Part shown: piece after piece, positions 53,384 through 62,900 of the stretch
Layout of the letters: each line of letters starts with the position of its first letter
How positions within the stretch are numbered: the stretch's first letter is position 1
Assembly (NCBI GenBank): GCA_910585625.1
Contig: CAJUFQ010000005.1
Location: forward strand, 62,001-126,000
Source: an uncultured Lachnospiraceae bacterium
GTDB lineage: Bacteria > Bacillota > Clostridia > Lachnospirales > Lachnospiraceae
Direction: 5' to 3'
DNA length: 64,000 bases
The notes under the pieces: model-generated
Databases searched by the model: none
The model's input: only the letters and a program-made list of their open reading frames with translations
What the model was told of the DNA's origin: nothing
Translations under genes and position numbers: made by a program

Positions 53384-54885
53384 ACATTAAACGGACGAAG
53401 CAGGAAATTAAGGATACCATTGAGGCTTATCTGAGGAAGGATGCTTATGGGATGTATGAGATTCCCCCAATCCGTCAGCGTCCTGTCTTGCTGCTGGGTT
53501 CGCCGGGCATCGGCAAGACGCAGATTATGGAGCAGATTTCGAAAGAGTGCGGGATTGGGCTGGTGGCCTATACCATTACGCACCATACCCGGCAGAGCGC
53601 GATTGGGCTTCCGTTCATTTCCCAAAAACAGTATCATGGGCAGGAGTTTGCCGTCACGGAATATACGATGAGTGAAATTGTGGCGGCCGTCTATGAGAAG
53701 ATGGAGCAGACGGGGCTGTCTGAGGGCATTCTGTTTCTTGATGAAATTAATTGTGTGTCGGAGACGCTTGCTCCTGCGATGCTGCAGTTTCTGCAGTGTA
53801 AGTCGTTTGGCAACCATAAGATTCCGCATGGGTGGATTATTGTTGCGGCAGGGAATCCGCCGGAGTATAATAAATCTGTGCGGGAGTTTGACGTGGTGAC
53901 AATGGATAGGGTGAAAAAGATTGAAGTAGAGGCGGATTTCGGGGTATGGAAGGAGTATGCCTATGAGCAAGGGCTGCATGGGGCGGTCATCTCTTACCTG
54001 AACACGAAAAAGCAGAATTTCTACCAGATGGAGACGACGGTAGACGGCAGAAATTTTGCAACGCCCAGAGGCTGGGAGGATCTCTCGAATCTGATTCAGG
54101 TATATGAAAAACTCGGGAAATCCGTAGACCGGGAAGTTGCAGCGCAGTATATCCAGTTCCCGAAGATAGCTAAGGATTTTGCAAATTATCTGGAGCTGTA
54201 TTATAAATACCGCACGGATTACCAGATTGAGGAAATCCTGAAAGGAAATCTGGACGAGCTTTTGCTGAAAAAGATTGCGCACGCTTCCTTTGATGAACGC
54301 CTTAGCGTGTTGGGGCTTTTGGTTTCCAGGGTCGGAGAGGCCCTGAAAGCTTCCGTGCAGGAAGAAGCTTATGTGGAGGAGCTGTTTGCTGTCTTGGCTG
54401 AGTATAAGGGATTGTTGGCGGAAGTCACAGAAGGACTGGACGGACAGCAACTTTACCAAAATCTTTATATGAAATATAATCTGGATTATACGAATAAAAA
54501 GAAGGCGGAACTAGTGGGCAGGGAGAAAGACCAGGTATGCCAGAGAGTCTTGGCTTTCCTGGAACGTTTCGGGCAGGAACTGACGCTTGGGAATATCCGG
54601 GAGGCGGAGGATGCCTTTGCCCATGTGAAGGAACTCTTTGCGCATGACAGGGATGCGTATGAGCGACAGCAGCAGGATGCATTGCAAATTGTTGAAAGCG
54701 TATTTGATTTTTTGGAGGGGGCATTTGGTAACAGTCAGGAAATGGTAATGTTCATTACGGAATTAAATTCCAATGCATACTGTGTCAGTTTCCTGCAGGA
54801 CTGTGAATGCGAGCGGTATTACCAATATAACAAGGAACTTCTGTTTGACGAGAAGCGACGTAAGCTGCTGGAACGGATGGGATAG
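53380..54885 (+). CDS. MoxR-type AAA+ ATPase
   Basis: A 501-residue protein. The N-terminal ~300 residues are an AAA+ module: Walker A LLGSPGIGKTQIM near residue 35, Walker B GILFLDEINCVSETLAPAMLQFLQ, sensor region WIIVAAGNPPEYNKSVREFD, and the lid GRNFATPRGWEDLSNLI. The C-terminal ~200 residues are helical and unrecognised. It is translationally coupled to the VWA-like gene upstream; MoxR-VWA pairs are known to assemble or mature protein complexes. The partner in this organism is unknown. Confidence 0.9.
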   Translation: MNIKRTKQEIKDTIEAYLRKDAYGMYEIPPIRQRPVLLLGSPGIGKTQIMEQISKECGIGLVAYTITHHTRQSAIGLPFISQKQYHGQEFAVTEYTMSEIVAAVYEKMEQTGLSEGILFLDEINCVSETLAPAMLQFLQCKSFGNHKIPHGWIIVAAGNPPEYNKSVREFDVVTMDRVKKIEVEADFGVWKEYAYEQGLHGAVISYLNTKKQNFYQMETTVDGRNFATPRGWEDLSNLIQVYEKLGKSVDREVAAQYIQFPKIAKDFANYLELYYKYRTDYQIEEILKGNLDELLLKKIAHASFDERLSVLGLLVSRVGEALKASVQEEAYVEELFAVLAEYKGLLAEVTEGLDGQQLYQNLYMKYNLDYTNKKKAELVGREKDQVCQRVLAFLERFGQELTLGNIREAEDAFAHVKELFAHDRDAYERQQQDALQIVESVFDFLEGAFGNSQEMVMFITELNSNAYCVSFLQDCECERYYQYNKELLFDEKRRKLLERMG

Positions 54886-55097
54886 GGCAAGGAATGATTA
54901 TCCTGTCAGAAAAGCCGAACAAATGATGAAACAGGTGTCTGTCCGGGAATTTCGGGGAAGGTTAAGTTTTACCAGGAATTGCCGATATAAATAACAGCTA
55001 TGGAGGGCGCTTGTTTCTATGGAAAGATGGGAATGAGCGTTCTTTTTTATCTTAAATTTAGAAAAGACCTTACAGATAGTATAGGAAAGGAGACGCC

Positions 55098-55934
55098 ATG
55101 ACAGACAGATTACAGAACATTAGCGGCAATGGAAACGGATATTTTTCTCAGGCGGTTGCTGATTATGCAGCACGGATGAAGCCGGAGGAGAAGCAGGGGG
55201 AAGGAAGGCCGAAGACCATCGGCGAATTTTCCAAGGATGAATGGGAAAATCTCCTGGATAAGGTGGACAATGCGATTGAAGACTATAAAGAAGATTTAAA
55301 AGAACGAAAGGAAGAAGCGTTCGATAAGCAGAAGAAGCAAAGGGAAGCTTATGCTTTGGGGTGCGGCGAGAACAAGGACAGGCAGTATGAAGAACAAGTG
55401 ATGTTAGACAACGGCAGCTTCCGCACCATCCGTTTTATGAAGGTTGAAGGGATGGAATCAGAATCTTCCACTTTGCCGGAGCAGCCGGATATTAAGGATA
55501 CGATTGAGGATATGGTGGCAGATGAAGCAATCAAGAAGCTGTTGTACAAGGGCAACCGGGCTCCGTATTCTCTTTTGGCGGATGAAGGGGGCGTCGTGAA
55601 ATACAATGGCGTGGAGTTCCGATGCGACTATGAGAATAACCGCATTTGCCTGGGGGATGTTTCGAACCCCAAGAATTGCATTACGGTTTCTCTGGAACGG
55701 GGCGGGTGTCTGGTATTTAACCGGGAGAATATTGACGATCTGGTGAAAGCAATCAGCATGTTTTCCCCGGAGGACATTAATCGGATTATGCGCGCCATTG
55801 CCCAGGATGCTAAACTAAAGCAGATTAAAATGCAGATTGAGGATGAGACCAGCGGCATTGAGGTGCTGGAGAAGCCTGAGGAGGAAGAAAAAATAAATGG
55901 ATCCAAGAGACAGAATGAACAGCCCGATTTTTAA
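55098..55934 (+). CDS. Conserved-looking protein of unknown function
   Basis: A 278-residue cytosolic protein with no signal peptide or membrane segment. The N-terminus is disordered, then helical and charged (DKVDNAIEDYKEDLKERKEEAFDKQKKQ, ~60-95). The centre (~150-240) looks like a small globular domain (VKYNGVEFRCDYENNRICLGDV; CITVSLERGGCLVFNREN), followed by a helical end. I do not recognise the family. AAAGGAG precedes ATG 55098. Its 3' end overlaps the start of the CPBP protease gene by 38 bases, so the two are co-transcribed. Confidence 0.65.
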   Translation: MTDRLQNISGNGNGYFSQAVADYAARMKPEEKQGEGRPKTIGEFSKDEWENLLDKVDNAIEDYKEDLKERKEEAFDKQKKQREAYALGCGENKDRQYEEQVMLDNGSFRTIRFMKVEGMESESSTLPEQPDIKDTIEDMVADEAIKKLLYKGNRAPYSLLADEGGVVKYNGVEFRCDYENNRICLGDVSNPKNCITVSLERGGCLVFNRENIDDLVKAISMFSPEDINRIMRAIAQDAKLKQIKMQIEDETSGIEVLEKPEEEEKINGSKRQNEQPDF

Positions 55935-56793
55935 ATCCTTTCACATCATTTACCCGGTTTTTATCTATTTTGTAGCGACGAACCTCAGCATGTCGCTGTT
56001 CACGATGCTTGCGGTTTTCCTGGGGGCCGATCCCCAAGAACAGTATATGTCCCTGCAGACGGCTTCCGTGGCGGTGACGATTCCCTTTATTGCGCGCCAT
56101 TACCAGAAAGACAGGAACGAACCTACGGTGTTCTGGGAGCATATGGACATGGAGATTGCGCAGAAGCCGGCGGCAGTGAGGGCCTGGAATGGCGTGCTGA
56201 TGTTTTTGGCTGGAGCCGCCGTGGGGGTGGCGTTGAATAATTTGCTGATTTTGAGCGGGCTGCAAGAGATTTCCCAGGGGTATCAGGAAATAAACCGGCA
56301 GCTTTTTTCAGGCGGCATACTCTTTGAACTTTTGGGGGCCTGCCTGCTGACGCCCTTCCTGGAAGAGCTTCTGTACCGTGGCGTAGTGTACGGAAGGCTC
56401 TGTGACCTGATGATTTTGGATAATGAGGAAAAGACCAGCCAGGGGAAGAAGCGCGAGCGGGTAAGCAGGATGTTGGCCATGGTGATTTCCGCGTTGTTGT
56501 TTGGCGTGCTTCACATGAATCTGGTGCAGTTTATCTATGCTGCGCTGCTGGGCGTCCTCCTGGCATGGTTTGTGGAAAAGGCGGGGCATTTTTATGGGGC
56601 GTTCCTGGCGCACATGGGTGCGAACCTTATGGCGGTGCTGCGCGTGGAGACGCCTATGTTTTCCTGGATGAAACAAGGGGAGGCGTCTTTTTATGCAGCC
56701 ACAGCCGCAGCTGCAGCCGCAGGGGTTTTGCTTGTGGTTGTGGTTCAGGCTGTTTCAGTAGGCGGGAAGAGGAAAGGCGAGGCCATGGAATGA
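55897..56793 (+). CDS. CPBP-family intramembrane metalloprotease
   Basis: A 298-residue protein with about seven hydrophobic segments. It carries the CPBP/Abi motifs EELLYRGVVYGRL (Glu-Glu and Arg), FGVLHMN and FLAHMGANL (His and Asn), in the expected order near residues ~155, ~210 and ~245. Relatives include type II CAAX prenyl proteases and bacteriocin-immunity proteins. The start lies within the previous gene behind GAGGAGGAA. No bacteriocin gene is adjacent. Confidence 0.85.
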   Translation: MDPRDRMNSPIFKSFHIIYPVFIYFVATNLSMSLFTMLAVFLGADPQEQYMSLQTASVAVTIPFIARHYQKDRNEPTVFWEHMDMEIAQKPAAVRAWNGVLMFLAGAAVGVALNNLLILSGLQEISQGYQEINRQLFSGGILFELLGACLLTPFLEELLYRGVVYGRLCDLMILDNEEKTSQGKKRERVSRMLAMVISALLFGVLHMNLVQFIYAALLGVLLAWFVEKAGHFYGAFLAHMGANLMAVLRVETPMFSWMKQGEASFYAATAAAAAAGVLLVVVVQAVSVGGKRKGEAME

Positions 56794-56815
56794 TGATTGG
56801 AAAAGGATTGGCATT

Positions 56816-58159
56816 ATGGAAAAGAATCTGACGACTGGCAGCGTGTTCCGCAACATTGTGCAATTTTCGCTGCCTTATCTCTTATCTTATTTTCTGCAGA
56901 CCCTATATGGGATGGCGGATTTGTTCATTATTGGGCAGTTCGATGGAGTAGGCGATATCACGGCAGTGTCTATCGGCAGCCAGGTCATGCATATGCTGAC
57001 AGTGATGATTGTCGGGCTTGCGATGGGCGCTACGGTGAGTATAGGCAAAGCAGTCGGGGCAGATCGTCCAGAGCGCGCTTCAGCTGCGGTCGGCAATACC
57101 GTTACGTTGTTTATGGGGGTGGCTGTTTTCTGCATGGCCATGCTTTTGTGCCTGGTAGATCCTATTGTGACGCTGATATCCACGCCGGAGGAGGCTGTGC
57201 CGGGTACCGTTACATATCTTGCCATCTGTTTTGCTGGGATTCCTTTTATCACAGCCTACAATATTATAAGTTCTATATTCCGGGGGCTTGGCGATTCCAA
57301 AAGCCCCATGTATTTCATTGCGGTATCTTGTGGGGCAAACATAGCGTTGGACTATCTGTTTATTGGCGCATTCCGCTTGGGCGCAGCGGGTGCGGCGTTA
57401 GGGACTACTTTATCCCAGACCGTCAGCGTGGTTCTGGCTTTGCTTGTGGTTCTCAGGCGGAGGGCTGGACTGAAGCTGGACAGGAAGCATTTTAAGCCGC
57501 AGGCGCAGGTGATGGGACAGATTCTGAAAGTTGGCGTTCCGGTGGCGTTGCAGGACGGATTTATCCAGATTGCGTTTATTGTGATTACTGTGATAGCCAA
57601 CCGCAGGGGCCTGAATGATGCGGCGGCGGTGGGGATTGTGGAAAAAATCATCGGGGTTGTGTTCCTGGTACCTTCGACCATGTTGTCGACAGTCTCAGCC
57701 CTGTCTGCGCAGAATGTCGGCGCAGGGAAGCATGAGCGTGCAGCCCAGACCTTACGCTATGCGGTTCTTATGACGGCAGGATATGGGATCGTGGTCTCTG
57801 TCCTTACCCAGTTCATTGCCGAGCCGGCAGTAGGGGTGTTTACGGAAGATGCAGCAGTCATTTTGCTTGGAGGGCAGTATCTGAGAGGATATATCTGGGA
57901 CTGCATCTTTGCAGGCGTGCATTTTTCTTTCAGTGGGTATTTCTGCGCTTATGGCATGTCGGGAATCTCATTCCTGCATAATTTCCTGTCCATTGTCTGT
58001 GTACGCATTCCGGGTGCGTTCCTGGCGTCAAAGTATTTTGCGGGAACATTGTTCCCTATGGGGCTTGCCGCGCCGGGAGGTTCTTTGCTGTCCGTATTTA
58101 TCTGCGCGGCGGCTTTTTGCTGGATGAGGCGGCGGAATGCTGATGGGAGGGTGACATGA
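56816..58159 (+). CDS. MATE-family multidrug/toxin exporter
   Basis: A 447-residue membrane protein with about twelve hydrophobic segments in two halves, the pattern of MATE antiporters. Family blocks include LADLFIIGQ-like MADLFIIGQFDGV, AVSIGSQVMHML, GMGATVSIGKAVGA and the mid-loop IPFITAYNIISSIFRGLGDSKSPM. Substrates are unknown. It follows the CPBP gene by 22 bases and overlaps the MmcQ/YjbR gene by four bases. Confidence 0.92.
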   Translation: MEKNLTTGSVFRNIVQFSLPYLLSYFLQTLYGMADLFIIGQFDGVGDITAVSIGSQVMHMLTVMIVGLAMGATVSIGKAVGADRPERASAAVGNTVTLFMGVAVFCMAMLLCLVDPIVTLISTPEEAVPGTVTYLAICFAGIPFITAYNIISSIFRGLGDSKSPMYFIAVSCGANIALDYLFIGAFRLGAAGAALGTTLSQTVSVVLALLVVLRRRAGLKLDRKHFKPQAQVMGQILKVGVPVALQDGFIQIAFIVITVIANRRGLNDAAAVGIVEKIIGVVFLVPSTMLSTVSALSAQNVGAGKHERAAQTLRYAVLMTAGYGIVVSVLTQFIAEPAVGVFTEDAAVILLGGQYLRGYIWDCIFAGVHFSFSGYFCAYGMSGISFLHNFLSIVCVRIPGAFLASKYFAGTLFPMGLAAPGGSLLSVFICAAAFCWMRRRNADGRVT

Positions 58160-58521
58160 CTACCAGGGAAGAAGCATTGGCATATGGCATGTCGTTTCGG
58201 AATGCTTATACAGATAGGCCTTTCCATGATGATAACTGGGTGCTGGTTCGTTGTAAGAAGAACAAAAAAGCGTTCTTGTGGACTTATGAGTACGAAGGGC
58301 AAATGCGTATTAATATTAAGACGGATCCGGAGTGGCGGGATTTCTGGCGGGATGCTTTTCCGGCAGTCCTGCCGGGATACCACCAGAACAAGGAACATTG
58401 GAATACTGTAATATTGGATGGCACTGTCCCGGATGAAACCCTCAAAAAGATGATTGCGGAAAGTTATGAGCTGGTTGCAGGGAGGAAAAATAGTGTGCCA
58501 AAGACAAGGAGGGCGGAATAG
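58156..58521 (+). CDS. MmcQ/YjbR-family protein
   Basis: A 121-residue cytosolic protein. The pattern EALAYGMSFRNAYTDRPFHDDNWVLVRCKKNKKAF, RINIKTDPEWRDFWRDAFPAVLPGYHQNKEHWNTVIL matches the YjbR/MmcQ family, small DNA-binding-like proteins of uncertain role that often accompany resistance or detoxification genes. Its ATG overlaps the MATE stop (ATGA), indicating coupling. Confidence 0.88.
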   Translation: MTTREEALAYGMSFRNAYTDRPFHDDNWVLVRCKKNKKAFLWTYEYEGQMRINIKTDPEWRDFWRDAFPAVLPGYHQNKEHWNTVILDGTVPDETLKKMIAESYELVAGRKNSVPKTRRAE

Positions 58522-58523
58522 AA

Positions 58524-59183
58524 ATGGGATTTTCAGGAGCGATTTTTGATATGGACGGGGTATTGTTTGATACGGAACGGTTGTATCAGCAGACCTGGCA
58601 TGAGCTTGCAAAAGAATGTGGAGTACAGCTGGGCAGCGGATTCTTGCAGGCGATTACCGGAACCAGCGGGGCGCATATGCACCATATGCTTGAAGAATAT
58701 TACCATGTTTCGGATGGCGCGGCCCTTGCGGGAGAATGTATGGGCAGGATGAGGGAGAAGTTATCTGTGCGTGTCCCGGTGAAAAAAGGGGTTCGGGAAA
58801 TACTGGGATTTTTTAAGGAGCAAGGCATCCCGATAGCGATTGCCAGCAGCAGCCTTCCGCAGCAGATTGAGGCGAATTTGCAGAAGTCAGAGTTGCGTAG
58901 TTTTTTTAGTGAAGTGGTCAGCGGCACAGAGGTGGAGCATGGGAAGCCTGCGCCCGATATTTTCTTGCGCGCCGCCGGGCGGCTCATGTGCAGGCCGCAG
59001 GAATGCTTTGTGTTCGAGGACAGCGAAAATGGCGTAAAAGCAGGGTATGCCGCGGGCTGTGCGACGATTATGGTGCCGGATCTGATAGAACCGTCTCCCG
59101 CCATCTTGAAGTTCTGTACCCGGGTTTGTACGGATCTTTTGGTGGCGAGGGAGGAAGTGTTAGGTATTTTAAACAAGGAATAA
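58524..59183 (+). CDS. HAD-superfamily phosphatase/mutase (beta-phosphoglucomutase-like)
   Basis: A 219-residue enzyme with the HAD motifs: I IFDMDGVLFDTE (nucleophile Asp), II IAIASSSLPQQIE, III K in EVEHGKPAPDIF and IV FVFEDSENGVKAGYAAG. The cap is the small helical type of the PGM-like/Gs1 subgroup. The sugar phosphate or nucleotide substrate cannot be fixed. It starts two bases after the YjbR stop. Confidence 0.92.
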   Translation: MGFSGAIFDMDGVLFDTERLYQQTWHELAKECGVQLGSGFLQAITGTSGAHMHHMLEEYYHVSDGAALAGECMGRMREKLSVRVPVKKGVREILGFFKEQGIPIAIASSSLPQQIEANLQKSELRSFFSEVVSGTEVEHGKPAPDIFLRAAGRLMCRPQECFVFEDSENGVKAGYAAGCATIMVPDLIEPSPAILKFCTRVCTDLLVAREEVLGILNKE

Positions 59184-59426
59184 CGTTTAGGGTATGTTTA
59201 TAATCGTCTATGATGCTAAGGTTCGAAGCAGATTTCGCATAAATTTCCAACGGAGCAGTTTTTACTTGAAAAGAGAAGAAATAATCGACTGAATTGGTCG
59301 AGAAAAAGCAAACGAGGTATATTTGAAGCAATAATAGTTGCCCTATTTGTTTGGAAGGAGGTATGGTCATGCAGAAACAATATAATTTATATTAAACGTG
59401 TCTTTTTGACTGCGATTGGAAATGAG
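59184..59426. other. Intergenic region before the small acidic ORF
   Basis: About 240 bases. A strong ribosome site GGAAGGAGG near 59353 precedes ATGGTCATGCAGAAAC, which opens only a nine- or eleven-codon frame; the acidic ORF downstream is in another frame. That suggests a frameshifted small gene or a leader peptide. No terminator is evident after the HAD gene. Confidence 0.35.
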
Positions 59427-59582
59427 ATGTCTGAAAAAGTTAAAAAAGTGATGCATGATATTGAGCTAGAGATAGAAAGATATGAAGAGGACAATGGAGG
59501 AGCGGACGATGTTGCGGGTTATTCGGAAATAGAGGAATTGCTTGAGGAAGAACAGTTGGAGGATGAAATAGAAATTGGTTAA
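59427..59582 (+). CDS. Small acidic ORF of unknown function
   Basis: A 51-codon frame: MSEKVKKVMHDIELEIERYEE and then a Glu/Asp-rich tail (EEQLEDEIEIG). It is helical and acidic, unlike shadow translations around it. The frame is open for about 60 codons upstream without an ATG. The start is weak (a GGA about 10 bases upstream), so it may be the tail of a frameshifted gene. I do not recognise it. Confidence 0.35.
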   Translation: MSEKVKKVMHDIELEIERYEEDNGGADDVAGYSEIEELLEEEQLEDEIEIG

Positions 59583-59584
59583 AT

Positions 59585-59628
59585 GGGGTGTCGTTCAATC
59601 ATCGAATTTGATGATTTTGCGACACCCC
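59585..59628. other. Two-tier hairpin after the small ORF
   Basis: GGGGTGTCG (59585-59593) pairs with CGACACCCC (59620-59628), and inside it ATCATC (59598-59603) with GATGAT (59610-59615). No T-run follows on either strand, so it is not a standard terminator. It lies between the small ORF and the gltB promoter region. Confidence 0.55.
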
Positions 59629-59850
59629 TTGATTCTTTGGGGATTTCATGCATAAGGAAACGGTTTTTCCGTCAATAGTTTCAGATGGATTAAGCAGTTC
59701 CGATGGAAAATGAAAAAATTATTTCTGGAAATATCCTTTATAATTGTTCTAAACACGATGCTTTTGAGAAAAAACAATAATAATTATCTAATAATTTAAA
59801 GCACAAACCATAAATAATCTTATTATCAGATAATTATAAGAAAAAAACAG

Positions 59851-59879
59851 TTTACAAGAAAGAAAAAAAGGTGTATAGT
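59851..59879 (+). promoter_or_regulatory. Promoter of gltB
   Basis: TTTACA (59851-59856) and TATAGT (59874-59879) with a 17-base spacer. A leader of about 100 bases follows before ATG 59987; I saw no riboswitch motif in it. AGGGAGG at 59971-59977 is the ribosome site. Confidence 0.7.
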
Positions 59880-59986
59880 ATCTTGCAGAGCAGTACTTTA
59901 CCGTAGCAAAGCAACAGCGGCTGGAATCGCGGCGGCACAAGCGCAGGGATTTCGCTGTCAGGAATATAGCAGGGAGGAATGAGAGA

Positions 59987-62900
59987 ATGCAGGAGACGAA
60001 ACAGAGAGCAATGGGATTATACGATCCAAGATTCGAACATGATAACTGCGGGATTGGCGCAGTTGTGAATATCAAAGGCATTAAGACCCATGGGACAGTG
60101 GAAAATGCATTGAAGATTGTAGAGAATCTGAAACATAGGGCTGGAAAAGATGCAGAGGGCAAGACCGGGGACGGCGTGGGCATCCTCCTGCAGATTTCCC
60201 ATAAGTTTTTTAAGAAGGCGGCGCAGCAGGCAGGGATTACCTTGGGAGACGAGAGGGATTACGGAATCGGCATGTTTTTCTTTTCTCAGGATGAACTGAA
60301 ACGCAACCAGGCGAAGAAGATGTTTGAGGTGATTGTCAAGAAAGAAGGCATGGAATTCCTGGGGTGGCGGCAGGTTCCGATTGCGCCTGAAAAACTGGGA
60401 CAGAAAGCCGTGGACTGCATGCCTTATATCATGCAAGGGTTTGTGAAGCGTCCGGGTCAGGTGGAGAAAGGGTTGGATTTTGACCGCAAATTATACGTGG
60501 CGCGCCGTGTATTTGAGCAGTCCAACGATGACACGTATGTGGTTTCACTGTCCAGCAGGACGATTGTCTATAAAGGCATGTTCCTCGTGGAGCAGCTGCG
60601 TCAGTTCTTTGCGGATCTGCAGGACAAGGATTACGAGTCAGCGATAGCGACCGTGCATTCCAGGTTTTCTACAAACACGAATCCAAGCTGGGAGCGTGCG
60701 CACCCCAACCGTTTCATTGTGCATAACGGGGAAATCAACACCATCCGCGGGAATGCGGACAAAATGCTGGCGCGTGAGGAGACCATGGAATCCGAGCATC
60801 TGCGTGGGGAACTGCAGAAAGTGCTTCCGGTAGTAAATGCGGAAGGTTCCGATTCCGCAAGGCTTGACAATACATTGGAATTCTTGGTCATGAGCGGCAT
60901 GGATCTGCCTCTGGCGGTGATGATTACCATCCCGGAGCCTTGGGCGAACAATGCGCTGATGAGCCAGAAGAAGAAGGATTTCTACCAATATTATGCGACG
61001 ATGATGGAACCGTGGGACGGCCCGGCATCCATCCTATTCAGCGATGGTGATATTTTGGGGGCGGTTCTTGACCGCAACGGCCTGCGTCCTTCTCGTTACT
61101 ATATTACAGATGACGATTATTTAGTCCTTTCCTCGGAAGTGGGCGTACTGGAAATCCCGCCTACGAAAGTTGTGGTGAAAGAACGCCTGCGCCCCGGGAA
61201 AATGCTTTTGGTGGACACTGTGCAAGGCAGGGTCATCGACGATGATGAACTCAAGGAAAAATATGCCGGCAGGCGGCCGTATGGCGAGTGGCTTGACCGC
61301 AACCTGATCAATCTTGCAGACTTAAAGATTCCTAACCAGAGGGTGCCGGAGTACTCGAAGGAAGAACGCCAGAGGCTGCAGAAGGCATTCGGCTATACCT
61401 ATGAGTCTTTGAAAGAGTCCATTCTTCCCATGGCAAAAAATGGAGGGGAAGCCACTGCGGCCATGGGTATTGATACCCCTCTGGCGGCTTTGGCAGGAGA
61501 CCACCAACCGTTGTTCAACTATTTCAAACAAAAATTTGCTCAGGTGACGAACCCGCCGATTGATTCCATCCGCGAAGAGGTAGTCACAAGCACTACGGTG
61601 TATATCGGGGAGGATGGCAACCTCTTGGAGGAGAAGCCGTTAAACTGCCAGGTGCTGAAAGTCAATAACCCAATTCTCACCAATACAGATTTGATGAAGA
61701 TTAAATCCATGAAGGCAGAGGGATTCCAGGTGGCGGAAATTTCCATTACCTATTATAAGAATACCAGCCTGGAGAAGGCGGTTGACCGCCTGTTCGTGGA
61801 GGCAGACCGTGCCTACCGGGATGGGGCGAATATCCTCATCCTGTCTGACCGCAGCGTGGATGAGAACCATGTGCCCATCCCTTCGCTGCTGGCAGTTTCT
61901 GCATTGCAGCAGTATCTGATTAAGACAAAGAAACGGACGGCGCTTGCTATGATTTTGGAGTCCGGGGAGCCGCGGGAGGTGCATCATTTTGCGACTTTGC
62001 TTGGCTATGGCGCGTGCGCCATCAACCCCTACCTGGCGCAGGATACCGTCAAGCAGTTGATAGACGAGCATATGCTGGACAAAGACTACTATGCGGCAGT
62101 GGAGGATTACAATAACGCGATTGTCCATGGTATTGTGAAGATTGCGGCAAAGATGGGCATTTCTACCATTCAGTCTTACCAGGGCGCGAAAATTTTTGAG
62201 GCAATCGGCATCAGTGCGGATGTGATTAATAAATATTTTACAGACACCGTGAGCCGTATTGGCGGGATTACGTTAAAGGATATCGAGCAGGATGTGGACG
62301 CCTTACATTCCAGCGCCTACGACCCGTTAGGGTTGGAAACGGATCTTACGCTTGAGAGCCGCGGGCGGCATAAGATGAGGAGCGGAGCGGACAGCCACCT
62401 CTATAACCCGCTGACCATCCATCTTCTGCAGGAGTCTACGAAGCGTGGCGATTACCAGCTGTTTAAACAATATACGCAAGCGGCGGATAAGCAGGAGAAA
62501 GACGCCAACATCCGGGGGATGATGACGTTCAAATATCCGAAAAAGGGCATTGCGATTGAGGAAGTGGAGAGCGTGGATTCTATTGTGACGCGTTTTAAGA
62601 CGGGAGCCATGTCTTACGGCTCTATTTCCCAGGAAGCGCATGAGACATTGGCCATTGCCATGAACCGCCTCCATGGGAAATCCAACAGCGGGGAGGGCGG
62701 CGAGAGCCCGGAACGTCTGGTGCCGGATAGGAATGGCGTCAACCGCTGCTCGGCAATCAAACAGGTAGCGTCTGGCCGGTTCGGCGTTACCAGCCAGTAC
62801 CTGGTAAGCGCGCAGGAGATCCAGATTAAGATGGCGCAGGGAGCTAAGCCCGGGGAGGGCGGGCATCTGCCTGGGCAGAAGGTATATCCCTGGATTGCCA

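Noticed and set aside
59880..59986. Riboswitch (glutamine type) in the gltB leader
   Set aside because: I saw no recognisable glnA-type motif in the leader, and that riboswitch is best known in cyanobacteria.
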